From assembly GCA_917880885.1 (NCBI GenBank), contig OU862917.1, positions 23,920,104 to 23,984,103 on the forward strand: a stretch of DNA of 64,000 bases. Reading direction: 5' to 3'. Position 1 is the stretch's first letter. Every line of letters begins with the position of its first letter. The notes beneath the pieces were generated by a model. That model had not been told where the DNA came from. It saw only the letters and a program-made list of their open reading frames with translations, and made no database searches. A program made the position numbers and the translations under genes. The stretch is from Limnephilus marmoratus. Taxonomy: Eukaryota; Arthropoda; Insecta; Trichoptera; Limnephilidae. This document shows positions 53,060 through 63,475 of this stretch, piece by piece.

Positions 53060-53285
53060 AATAAATGGTTCCATGTCAACTCGGAAGCAACTCAACTCAT
53101 CCTCTTTGAAAAGTCATTAAAAGCTTTGAAAAAAAATAATTGAAAAATAGCCCATAACTAACCATAACCTTGTGTAACCTATTTACCAATTTTTTTATAT
53201 ATATTTTTTTTCATAACTTTCATGGCTTTTCATAACAGGTGTCGATCTGAATTCATTCGGAGTTGTCCGGTCACCCAATTAAACG
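53060..53285. mobile_element. Relative of the TGAGTTGG MITE
   Basis: CATGTCAACTCGGAAGCAAC and AGTCATTAAAAGCTTTG match the right arm of 8687-9033, and CATTCGGAGTTGTCCGGTCAC near 53256 matches the partial arm at 9155. Degenerate. Confidence 0.5.
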
Positions 53286-53472
53286 AGTCAAATATAAATA
53301 TTACAAAAATAAATGAAAACCGCCAAAAATTATCAAAAAAATATTTAAAGTTAAGAAGACATTACTCATTCCAGTCCGAAGAAAGACTTCAATATTAAAG
53401 AACTTTTAATAAATGGAGACAAAATCTTAGAATGAAATAAACTCAATAACAACATTTTGATTTCGATTTTTA

Positions 53473-54070
53473 ACGGCCGTCCGTGGTCGAGGGATAAGGC
53501 TCTTAACGCACAATCCGTGCGCAAATAAATTTTATTTGATTAATTTGTGTTATTCACATTAAATTCATTAAAAAATATACATTTAGTATATTGGCGGAAC
53601 GTTCCAGAGTGGAAGATACTCTCAGTATCGATTGGTGTAAAACCACCTTTCAGAATCGAAACTTTGCTTGAAATAGGTCACCCAAGTGGTTCGCTACGTT
53701 TGGTCAATTAGCAGGGGTGCCCGGATTCATGTGGTGAGTTTTGTCCAGGTTTTGGCGACCGATGCGTGTGCCCACCTGCTGCGTGGTGGGCAGAATCGAG
53801 AGAGACTGATTGAGGGACGTCTTTTATCCTCTGCAGCCAGAATCTTTCGACCCACCGCCTTGCACCGCAGTTGAAGGGATGGATTTATACGTCTTTCACT
53901 CCTGGACACACTGACCCCCAGATTCCTACCCACCCCTCATACTTTTTTCCTTCCCAGAATTTTCTATACTTCCCTTCCTTATATAATCCTCCACACAGCA
54001 TACCCTAAGGTGACATAGGCTCAAAGGGAAATTATTTTCCTCAGAGCCTCCTGTGTGGAGCTAATGTAAA
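53473..54070 (+). mobile_element. Chimera of SINE A head and GGAGGCGG retroposon tail
   Basis: 53473-53670 is SINE A (head shortened: the B-box is deleted between CACAATCCGTG and GCGCAAATAAAT) up to TTTGCTTGAAAT. The next bases, AGGTCACCCAAGTGGTTCGC, are the GGAGGCGG retroposon in its long form. It runs to GGAGCTAATG and an A run (54068-54074). The join has no spacer, as expected from template switching during reverse transcription or from recombination. Confidence 0.65.
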
Positions 54071-54085
54071 AAAAGGATTAATATA

Positions 54086-55037
54086 TGTATGATGTAGCGC
54101 GCGGTATTTGGTCCGACGCACGGATCCGAATACTTTCTCCCTCATACGCATAGCGCCGTCTCGCTCGGCGACTTTCGGCTCACCACCCGGACAAGAAGAT
54201 ACCCTATTGGCCGAACAACCCCCACCCCTCCGTCATCGGCCGACATAACACCGCCCCAAAAGGGTATATAACACCGTGCAGGCCTATATGGAGCCAGAGT
54301 ATCCAGTCTCCCCTCCCCAGTACCAAGTTGAGAGAGCCCTCTGGGTCCTCCTTGGGAATTCAAATAACAGCGCCCTCGGGGACATTACTTGTCGGGAAAA
54401 CCTTAATCCAACTAAGAGACCACGGGTCCTCTGTTGAGCTAAATGTTTAGCGAGAACGTTAGTGAACATTGTTTAAGAGGAATTTAAATGCTAGAAATAT
54501 TTCGAATCTCACGCCTGCAAAATTTTAAAATCGAGCGTCTTTTTGCACGAGGCTAGTAAGCGAAAAAGTGGTTTTTATTTATTTTGTGCCTAATTTTATA
54601 AGAACGAAAAAAAGTTAGAACTTGGAAAACCTCAAAAATTGTCTTAGCCATAAAGGGATATTTTTTAAAAATTGTTTCTTTTATTACTTCATAGTTAAGT
54701 CATGAAAAAACATTTTTTTGTGGTTTACGCTTATATTTTTTGTTACGTAAATAATAATTTTATTGTAATTCCAATACATAGAAAAGCTAGTAAAAGTTTC
54801 GATTTATCCATAGCATATTTTTTGATGTTCATACTGTAAGCCGATTCGTCGTAAAGATTAATCAAAATAGTATCTAATTAGGATTTCACGTACATATTCA
54901 TCTTAAACTAAATTTTACTTTGTGCTACAACTTTCCTGTACTCTGTTTTTTACTATAAGCTGTGAACCCTGTATATAAGAGAAATAAACTAACCAACGCT
55001 GAAAGACTATTTTCTTATAAATAAATACCCTGCCACA
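54086..55037 (+). mobile_element. Probable solo LTR
   Basis: Starts TGTATGATGTAG and ends CCCTGCCACA (TG...CA) with ATATA at 54081-54085 and 55038-55042 (5-bp TSD, though low complexity). Promoter-like GGGTATATAAC at 54263, about 35 bp upstream of a GC-rich segment, and AATAAA at 54983-54988. 952 bp, no internal coding. The GC-rich first third contrasts with its neighbours. The family is unknown. Confidence 0.45.
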
Positions 55038-55650
55038 ATATATATTTTTTAATTACCCACCTGAGAACAGACTTTTTCTAGTAAAGCGGAATGTATTCAG
55101 AATGTTCAAGTATTCAGAATGTACATATAGCCCAGTCATTCCGTAGTTTTACCTTGCAAAAGGTCATGTAGTAGCGATTTTGATATATGTTGTTAAGATT
55201 GGGACTCTAAAGAAAAAAAAAAGTTTTCGACATCGGGAGGGTCGAGCTCGATCCGCCATCTTGGATTGAAGGTCCCAAAATTTGGTTTTTCAAAATAATT
55301 ATGAAATGGTTGATTTTACAACCAAGTTGTTCAACGCAAACTTTAAGAAAACAAAATTACGTACATTTTATGTCTGATGTTTTTTTTTGTAAGTCTAATA
55401 GGTAACGAGTTACAGCGGAAGAAAGAAGACAATTTTGACAAAAAATTGTAAAACTAACTTAATTGTAAGTTTTCTTGATAAATTTTTGTAAGAACATATT
55501 ACAAAATATCATTTTAACGTATTCCCACAAACAATATACTTATATAGCATCATCCGTGTGCTCGATTACGTTGATTGACGTTGTTATAGTGGGCTCCTAG
55601 TCTATAGCTGATTTGGCAACACTGATTGAATCCTCGTTACTGGACGATGC

Positions 55651-56229
55651 ATGGACGCTCGGTCTATCGGACGTCGGAGGATGTCGAACATGGTTACCAG
55701 GTATACAAATTTTGAATCTATTAAATTCAAACGTAAGGACAAAGTTATTCCATTAGCAGCAGTCAACAGCAGCATCAAGATCGGCGAAACAACTATTTCC
55801 ATCAACCCGCTAATGTTGTTCCAGAGAGTGTGTATTTTGAAGAAATCCGACGAAAAATTGAAGGATTACCTTAAATTCGAACTCGCCCCATTTCCTTTGT
55901 CGCTTTTCTCTGAAGAAGGAATGCGCAAAGGTACGAAATCATCATTTTATGGTGTTTTTGAACAACTTCCAGAAGGCGTGCAACTTGAAGGTAGCAAAAT
56001 TAATGTTGTGGATGGAGGATACCTTTTACATAAAGTTGTATGGAATGGTAATGATTTTTTTGGGTCAATTTGCGAGAAGTACGTTCACTATGTAAGACAT
56101 CACTATGGATCACATGCAGTTATTGTTTTCGATGGATATCCGCTAGATGATGGTGAAAAAAAATACAAAAACCGCAGAAAGACTTCGCCGATCGAAGAAG
56201 CATATGTCTGCAGATGTTCTTTTCGATGA
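55651..56229 (+). CDS. FEN1/XPG-like nuclease, N-terminal half
   Basis: First 192 codons of the element's gene. Start at 55651 or, as likely, Met11 (MSNMVTRYTNF). After a family-specific N-terminus (YTNFESIKFKRKDKVIPLAA) comes a PIN/XPG-type pattern: acidic residue in INVVDGGYLLH (Asp121), comparable to FEN1 Asp34, and VIVFDGYP (Asp161), comparable to the VFDGKPP of FEN1 (Asp86). The frame runs out after DDGEKK, at an A-run near 56156-56163, where the next frame takes over. A one-base slip there (mutation or assembly error) best explains the split. Similar uncharacterised proteins are abundant in cnidarians and arthropods, as far as I recall; their role is unknown. Confidence 0.7.
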   Translation: MDARSIGRRRMSNMVTRYTNFESIKFKRKDKVIPLAAVNSSIKIGETTISINPLMLFQRVCILKKSDEKLKDYLKFELAPFPLSLFSEEGMRKGTKSSFYGVFEQLPEGVQLEGSKINVVDGGYLLHKVVWNGNDFFGSICEKYVHYVRHHYGSHAVIVFDGYPLDDGEKKYKNRRKTSPIEEAYVCRCSFR

Positions 56230-57247
56230 AACAATGCCAGTTCAAGTTTCACAAGAACGTTTTTTAGCCAATGAAAATAACAAAGTCCGTCTGATTTCGA
56301 TGCTTACAAAGCAATTTATACAGGCTGATTTTATAGTTAAGCAGGCTGAAGAAGATGCTGATGAGTTGATTGTCAATACTGCGATTCCCTTGTGTTCATC
56401 ATTTGACGCTGTATTCGTTATTGGCGAAGATGTTGATCTCCTAGTTCTGCTAACAGCATTGGCACCACCCGAAAGTAGTATATATCTTCGCAAACCCGGG
56501 AGAGGCAAAACTTTTGAAAGACTATATTCCGCGAATAGTGTGAAATACAAAGAAGCGGCTGAGAATATTCTGTTTCTCCATGCCTTTAGTGGCTGCGAAA
56601 CAATATCGTCCTTCTTCAACCAAGGAAAAACAAAATTTTGTTCACTTGTACAGAACGACACAAGACTCAATGCCATGATAGAAATCTTCAAACAACATGA
56701 TGCAAAACCAGAAGACATAGCAGATGCAGGAACACGCTTTCTTGTTGCTTTGTACGGGGGTAACATGGATAAGGAAACCTTGGAAGAAGTCCGCTACCAA
56801 CGTTTCGCAAAGTCAACAACAAAAAGCAAATTCAATCTTGCCTCTTTACCACCAACGAACGACGCTGCATGGTACCATGCATTTAGGACGTACCACCAAG
56901 TCCAAAAATGGTACGGAATCCAAAAAAATCCAGAAAACTGGGGCTGGAAACGTGGCACCAACGGGCTTGTTCCAGTAAGAATGACAAAGACACCAGCACC
57001 CGAGACTTTATTGAAATTTATTTCATGTTATTGTAAAAAAGGATGCGGCGTTGCATGTGGCTGCAGGAAAGCTGGATTGAATTGTTCTATTGTGTGTGGG
57101 TGCTGTAATGGTCAAACATGCCGAAATTCGCCAGAGGTTCATATCGATGTCGAGAAAGAAGATGAAGAGATTTTATCAATGGAAGCCCAGAATCTCAGTA
57201 CCACAGGCAATGAATTAGAAGATGACATTGATGATGAGTGTTATTAA
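56147..57247 (+). CDS. FEN1/XPG-like nuclease, C-terminal half with CXC domain
   Basis: 366 codons in the +1 frame; real homology begins around TKTAERLRRSKKH. It holds the acidic XPG-I-like segment KQAEEDADELI (Glu68, Glu69, Asp70, Asp72), then VIGEDVDLLVLL (Asp95, Asp97; compare TEDMD of FEN1), and FLHAFSGCETISSFF (Glu151 where FEN1 has LGSDYC). Next come VALYGG, VRYQRF, PPTNDAAWYHAFR and WGWKRG. A cysteine cluster CYCKKGCGVACGCRK ... CSIVCGCC ... C (residues 294-325) resembles the tesmin/TSO1 CXC DNA-binding domain. The C-terminus is acidic (EDDIDDEC). Such a nuclease could cut flaps or branched ends; any role in transposition is inference. Confidence 0.75.
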   Translation: MMVKKNTKTAERLRRSKKHMSADVLFDETMPVQVSQERFLANENNKVRLISMLTKQFIQADFIVKQAEEDADELIVNTAIPLCSSFDAVFVIGEDVDLLVLLTALAPPESSIYLRKPGRGKTFERLYSANSVKYKEAAENILFLHAFSGCETISSFFNQGKTKFCSLVQNDTRLNAMIEIFKQHDAKPEDIADAGTRFLVALYGGNMDKETLEEVRYQRFAKSTTKSKFNLASLPPTNDAAWYHAFRTYHQVQKWYGIQKNPENWGWKRGTNGLVPVRMTKTPAPETLLKFISCYCKKGCGVACGCRKAGLNCSIVCGCCNGQTCRNSPEVHIDVEKEDEEILSMEAQNLSTTGNELEDDIDDECY

Positions 57248-57949
57248 GATGTCGATATCAACCAACCGGCATCAACAAAAAAATATCATTACGCAATAGC
57301 CAATATATAAAATATTTTCGAAATCTACCATCGCTGGTATATCTGTGGAGTAGACCTACAGGGGATACCACAATAAAAAATGCGCCATGTTCTCTACCTC
57401 ATGGTAGTGTGGAAATGAGTTAACAAAATTATTATAATTATATGATAAAAAATATATTATATAATATAATTATGTATAAAATGGTCACCAACACTAACTG
57501 GGCGAAGCCAAACCAAAAGCTGCCTACAGGGCCTAGCAGTAAAACCCTACGGAGCGGGTTTTTAACAGCTAGTTATGTAATGAATAACCCGAAAAATAAC
57601 ACAAATTGGGAATTTCATCATTTTTTAGAAAAATATTCACATTTCCGCCACCATAACTCGTTACCTATTAGACTTACAAAAAAAAACTGTACACATAAAA
57701 TGTACGTAATTTAGTTTTCTTCAAGTTCACCTTGAACAACTTGGTTGTAAAATCAACCATTTCATAATTATTTAGAAAAAACAGAATTTTGGGACCTTCA
57801 ATCCAAGATGGCGGATCGAGCTCGACCCTCCCGAGGGCGAAAACTTTTTTTTTTCTTTAGAGTCCCAATGTTAACAACATATATCAAAATCGCTACTACA
57901 TGACCTTTTGTAAGCTAAAGGCCTTTTTAACTACGGAATGACTGGGCTA

Positions 57950-58330
57950 ATAAGCCCCCGGCTGAATGTACGTTATCCCCGATTGCCGGCACTGAAAATA
58001 AATTGATATAAAATATAAAACAAAAGTAAGTAATGGGAACCAACAAAGGCACTGTGCGTGGGGGGTAGTTTAAATAAAAAATTAGCATATTACATGGATA
58101 ATGTAATAAAAAAATTGTGTTCTTATTATCTTCAGCCTTATCCTAGTATTGATTTAACCTTTAACGTAAATTCCAAATTAATTTTAGTTTAAAATGAAGA
58201 TAAAGTAATGTCAATCATGTTATGAAATTGTATGGAATCTGAGCAATTTGAATCGCATTAGCAATTTAAGGAATCTTTATTTTATTTTTAAAACTAACTA
58301 CGATATTTTTAAAATAAATTAGATCTTTAT
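57950..58330. other. Non-coding spacer
   Basis: No feature recognised. Confidence 0.5.
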
Positions 58331-58910
58331 AATCTTCTCATATATAAAAACTAGCAGACCCGGCCACACGTTGCTGTGGCTAACGAAACACAACGCCATT
58401 ACCCAACCTTTATAAAATCCACACCACCCGCTTGCCAGCTGCCCGCTGCCTGATTTGAATATTTGAATTTTTCGACTTTTCTCTACTATAATAAGCATGT
58501 TTTTATACATATAAACCTTCCTCTTGAATCACTCTATCTATTGGTGAAAACCGCATGAATATCCGTTGCGTTATTTAAAAGATCTTTGCGCACATACATT
58601 TTGAGCGACTTCATCAAACAAAATAATTCAAATCAAATACCTACTTACTCTAGGACACCTATTTTCCAATTTCTTCCGTAGAACGAATTTCAATAGTGAC
58701 TATAATAGTACGGCCCGCCAGCCGTTTTAAATCACACAAAAATATATTTTCTTTAAATGTCTCGTCTTTTTTCTAATACAATTTACATGAATTATACATA
58801 TAAACATTCCTCTTCAATCACTCCATCTATTGGTGAAAACCGTATGAAAATCCGTAGCGTAGTTTAAAAGATTAACGCGCACTTACATTTTGAGTCACTT
58901 CATTTTATAC
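58331..58910. repeat. Dispersed AACTAGCAGACCCGGCC repeat with a ~110-bp direct duplication
   Basis: AAAACTAGCAGACCCGGCC (58347) opens a repeat of a type widespread in arthropods (recalled). The block TATACATATAAACxTTCCTC ... CTATTGGTGAAAACCG ... TTTAAAAGAT ... CATTTTGAG occurs at ~58505-58615 and again at ~58795-58905. Confidence 0.6.
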
Positions 58911-58950
58911 TATGTAATGATGATATACTATGTAATGATAATGATAAAGA

Positions 58951-59241
58951 TGAATCGCTGAATGTGTTGCTAAGCGCATAACGTTCGAACGACTGCACCA
59001 ACTTGGATAATTCTTTTTTTGTGTGTTCGTTATTGTCAGGACAAGGTTTTTGTAAAACTTCTGGTGAGCTCTGGCATTATGAAATATGGGGGAGAGGTGG
59101 GGGGGGGGGGAGGAGGGAGGGGGAGGGGGGATTGGTGAGGGGGGAGGGTGGAGGGAGTTCCGTGAGAGGGGGGGAGGTGGAGGAGACGGAGTGGGAACCC
59201 CCCCTTACACCATGCGAGCGAAGCCGCGGGAAAAAGCTAGT
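58951..59241 (+). mobile_element. Non-autonomous Helitron-like element H4
   Basis: Starts ATGAATCGCTGAATGTGTTG, has the TTCGTTATTGTCAGGACAAG block and a G-rich tract. It ends GCGAGCGAAGCCGCGGG, then AAAAAGCTAG at 59231-59240, a classical insect Helitron end. The 3' terminus differs from that of H1-H3. Confidence 0.7.
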
Positions 59242-59609
59242 TCAATATACTGTATCGTTATTTTAGAGAAGGTCACCTCAGGGGTGCTATAAAAATAATC
59301 TTAACTTAGTATAAACTTTATTCTGAAACAGCAGAACTTTGAGATCAATAACTTAGTTCTTTTTTCATCCTGGAATCTCCATAACTAATATTTTATTAAA
59401 TTAATTAATTATTTAACTAACATAATCTCCATATTTTATTAAATTCCTGGTCGCGCTAACTATAGACTGACTCTACCGTTCTACTATAATAACACATATA
59501 CATTATCATATTATTACTCACCAATCAGTCGATTACACATTTTGGGAAATGAATATGCTAACATCGGCGACATTTATTTCTTAAAATTAGCGCAATATAA
59601 ACATGCACT

Positions 59610-60030
59610 CAAAAATTATTTTTCCATAATGTAACTTTATATACGCAATATGGACATGTTGAAATGAAATGTTGATATTTCTCATTGTTCTTTTTTTGTT
59701 ATTTTTTGTTGTGATACACAAAATAATTGTATGTTATTTTGAAGTTTCAGTTTTTAAGTTTTTTATTTTTTCCATAATGTAACTTTATATATGCAATATG
59801 GACATGTTGAAATGAAATGATGATATTTCTCATTGTTCTTTTTTGTTATTTTTTGTTGTGATATGTAAAATAATTGTATGTTATTTTTAAGTTTAAAACT
59901 ATTATTATGTAATGATATTATTTTTCTTACTTTTGTACTCTATTATATGTTTATTTATAAAAGGCAGTATAGCCGTTTATGTATTTAAAATAAAAATAAA
60001 AAAATAAATAAAAAAATAAAAAAAATAACA
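59610..60030 (+). repeat. Tandem ~150-bp repeat with A-rich tail (LINE 3' UTR-like)
   Basis: Block CCATAATGTAACTTTATAT ... GGACATGTTGAAATGAAATG ... CTCATTGTTCTTTTTT occurs at ~59622 and ~59772 (period ~150). It is followed by a sequence ending in AAATAAAAATAAAAAAATAA repeats. Probably the 3' UTR of a 5'-truncated LINE. Confidence 0.55.
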
Positions 60031-60598
60031 ACGCAACTAGCTTAAATCGAAATTTCCATCATAAGTTACGTAGCTTTGAAATGTTAACTGTCAAAAAAGG
60101 GCAAAATGTCATTTATATTTATTTATTCGCTCCGTTTTCGGACTTTATATTTTATTACATCACATTCATGATAGTTACATAATAAAATATTAAATTCAAA
60201 TAATAAGGTTAGGTAAAAAAAACAAGTGTACGTGATAGTAAAAAGATAAAATATGCGTAATCGGTACAAAAAAAATAAGATAAAAAAATACACATAATAG
60301 TAATAAGATACAAATGCAGTAACAAATATCAAAGTCTGTCAAGAGTGTCAAAAAGGACAATCAATTTTTGATAATACTATTTTTATAAAATGATTGGCTT
60401 CAATATCCGTTGTGTCAATGTAGTACTTATTTCATGAATTATGCAGTCGATTCATTTAATTCTGCGTTGGCCCCTGAATTTTTACAATGTGTATATATAA
60501 GGTCCTTACATATGAAATTGGCGTTTTGTCGTACTGGCAAATTTGATCTCAAATATCTTCTCTTTGGTTAGGAATTCCAAATTCAAATTTATACAGCT
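60031..60598. other. Non-coding spacer
   Basis: No feature recognised. Confidence 0.5.
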
Positions 60599-60606
60599 AT
60601 TCACTC

Positions 60607-63363
60607 ATGAGATGGAGAGATTCAGGAAAATGTACTGTAGACGACTATACTGTCTACTACTCTGGTGACACTAAATCCCGGAATCGAAATGGAGTTGGCA
60701 TTATCGTTACAAAAAAAGTAGCAGGTGCCGTGACGAATATCATTCCACATCCAGACAGGATCATTATGATACAAATTCAAACATCAACAGTAAATACTAA
60801 TATTATACAAGTATATGCACCTACATGTGATTGTGAAGAAGAAGAATTGGAAAACTTCTATGAAAATTTAACGAAAGTTCTTTCCTTCACAAAAAAACAT
60901 GAAATAACTATAATAATGGGCGATCTTAATGTTAAAATTGGTAAAGGTAAAGAAGAAGATGTTGTCGGGGAACATGGTCTCGGTACGAGGAATGAAAGAG
61001 GAGATCGGTTTGTCCAATTCTGCTTAGAAAACGAATTAGCAGTTACTAATACATTCTTCAAATTACTGGAAAGGCGTTTATATACATGGAAGTCGCCAGC
61101 AGACTCAGTCCAGAGAATTGTACGAAATCAAATTGACTATATTATCATCAACAAAAGATACAAGAACTCGATTAAGTCTGTAAAAACATACCCGGGTCCT
61201 GATGTACCATCAGATCATAATTTACTCCTGGCTGAATTTAGGTTGCGTTTTAAGAAAATTGATAAAAAAGAACGGGCTTTGAAATTAGATAAAGACAAGC
61301 TTAAAGATAATGGTCTGTGTAAAGAAGCAACACAAATATTGGAAAAACAATTCGCCGACCTCCAGACTCAACTATACAACAGAGAAGAAAATATTGAAAA
61401 TATTGAATACATCTGCAATGAATCAAAGAAAATCATCACAGAGATTGCAAAGGAAAAATTCAAAGAAGAGACGCCGCAAAAGAAACAGAAATGGATGACA
61501 GAAAAAATACTAAACCTCATGGAAGTAAGAAAAAAATACAAAAATCGAAACGTGGAAGAATACAAAAGAATCCACACAGAAATTCGGAGTAAAATTAGGC
61601 AAGCAAAAGCTGATTGGCATATTCAACAGTGTGCTGTAATTGAAACCCACAATGATAAACATGATATTTTCCAAGTACACAAGAAAATCAAAGAATTGAC
61701 TGGAATAAATCGTAAATCCGACATTGGGCAACTGGAGGATTGAGATGGAAAACTTCTAACCGATATTAACGAAAAACTAAAAAGATGGAAAGACTACATC
61801 TCAGAACTCTTCAATGATAATAGAAGCGCAGAATATGATATGGGAAATATTACAACAGGCCCACCAATCACAACAAATGAGGTAGAACATGCAATTCGTC
61901 TCTCTAAAACTGGGAAAGCAGCGGGCCCAGATGGAATACAGGCTGAAATCCTTAAACTCATAGGAAATAAAGGCATCCTAGTATTGACCAGTCTCTTTAA
62001 CTCCATATATAATACAGGAATTATCCCACTAGATTGGCTTCGATCCACTTTTGTTACTCTCCCAAAGAAAGCAAAAGCAAGAAAATGTAGTGACCACCGG
62101 ACAATTAGTTTAATGAGCCACTTATTAAAGATATTTTTGCGAATTATACATGGACGCATATATCGCAAAGTGAAAGAAAAGATAGGTGTCACACAATTTG
62201 GCTTTCGAAATGGGTTGGGTACTCGAGAAGCGTTATTTAGTATTCAAGTACTGATCCAAAGATGTAGAGATGTGAATACAAATGTACATGCATGCTTCAT
62301 TGACTTCCTTAAAGCATTTGATAGAGTTAGACACGACAAAATGATTCAAATTCTGAAAACCTCCGGGATAGACGATAAAGATATAAGGATAATAGGTAAT
62401 CTTTATTGGAACCAGAAAGGAGCAGTAAGAGTAGAGCAATGTCTAACAGACGAAGTAGAAATAAAGAGAGGCGTGCAACAGGGTTGTATTCTTTCACCTA
62501 TGCTGTTCAACTTATATTCAGAAGAAATATTCAATGAAGCTCTGCAAGAAGCTACTCAAGGACTTGTTATAAATGGGAAGATTCTAAACAACCTGCGTTA
62601 TGCAGATGATACGGTACTTCTAACAAGTAACATTGAGGAGTTACAACTTTTGCTGAATCAAGTAGTGAAGACTTGTGAGAATTTTGGGCTAGAACTGAAT
62701 ATAAATAAAACAAAATACATGCTCATAAGCAAAAATAACGCATTGGATGAACATCTTTATATTGCTGGAACAAAACTGGAGAAGGTACAAAGTATTGTAT
62801 ACTTGGGCTGCAATGTAAATGATAGATGGGATCCTTCAGTTGAAATCAAATGCCGCATTGAGCAAGCTCGTGCAACCTTCATCCGCATGAAAAAAATGTT
62901 CTGCAGTCATGATCTCAACCTTGGATTACGAATGCGAATGGTCAGATGCTACGTATTTTCAATATTATTTTATGGAATGGAAGCATGGACGCTTACTGAA
63001 GAATTAATTAGGCGACTTGAGGCATTCGAGATGTGGATCTACAGAAGAATACTTAAAATAAGCTGGATGGACAGGGTCACAAATGAAGATGTTATGGTTC
63101 GGATGAATAAAGAAAAGGAAGTTATTAAAACCATAAAAATCCGAAAACTTCAATATCTTGGACACGTGATGCGACATCCAGAGAAGTATGAGATCCTGCA
63201 TCTCATAATGCAGGGAAAGATTGCCGGAAGACGGGGCCCTGGAAGAAGGAGAACCTCATGGCTGAAAAACCTGAGACAGTGGTTTGGCCAGTCTACCGTG
63301 GAGCTGTTCCGGGCCGCAGTAAACAAAGTCCGCATAGCCAACATGATAGCCAACGTCCGTTGA
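60607..63363 (+). pseudogene. RTE-like endonuclease/reverse transcriptase, one stop codon
   Basis: About 919 codons in one frame with a single TGA at 61741-61743 (in LED-stop-DGKLL, probably from CGA by a CpG transition). Endonuclease: IIQVYAPTCD, MGDLNVKIGK, RNQIDYIII, SDHNLLLAEF. RT: KAAGPDGIQAEILK, ISLMSHLLKIF, TQFGFRNGLGTREA, CFIDFLKAFDRVRHDKM, GVQQGCILSPMLFNLY, LRYADDTVLL (YADD near codon 665), then YLGCNVN and LFYGMEAWTL in the C-terminal part. It copies LINE RNA at nicked DNA. The endonuclease N-terminus with the first catalytic residues is missing by 5' truncation, so this copy is dead but young. Confidence 0.88.
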
Positions 63364-63387
63364 ACGGACAAGGCACAACAAGAAGAA
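60611..63387 (+). mobile_element. RTE-like LINE, 5' truncated, perfect 12-bp TS duplication
   Basis: ATTCACTCATGA at 60599-60610 and 63388-63399 brackets the element. The coding frame starts within the endonuclease (MRWRDSG, equivalent to the SEMRW motif) and stops at 63361-63363. Only 24 bases of 3' UTR follow, ending AACAAGAAGAA, the short 3' end typical of RTE-type LINEs. The apparent start ATG lies in the TSD, not in the LINE. Confidence 0.9.
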
Positions 63388-63475
63388 ATTCACTCATGAA
63401 TTTGTGTTTCGAAAAATTTAATTCATTTGTTTTTTCCTTAATTGTTTTTTTTCTTTGCGTCACTTAGTTTACAAA

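Larger units (their letters stand above)
55130..57947 (+). mobile_element. TIR-bounded element encoding a FEN1-like/CXC protein
   Basis: The left 55130-~55412 and right ~57654-57947 ends are inverted repeats of about 285-290 bp with small indels (GCCCAGTCATTCCGTAG, GGTCATGTAGTAGCGATTTT, GGGTCGAGCTCGATCCGCC, TTGGATTGAAGGTCCC). TA flanks both ends (55128-55129, 57948-57949), consistent with a TA duplication. The interior has one gene in two overlapping frames (55651-56229 and 56147-57247) and a non-coding 3' region. No DDE transposase, RT, Rep or tyrosine recombinase motif is visible. It is a complete, compact element; its superfamily is unknown to me. Confidence 0.8.

Noticed and set aside
55602..56766. 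Minus-strand frames opposite the FEN1-like gene
   Set aside because: Shadows of the coding strand; no motifs.
60858..62439. Several minus-strand frames opposite the RTE-like LINE
   Set aside because: Antisense shadows of the LINE coding frame.
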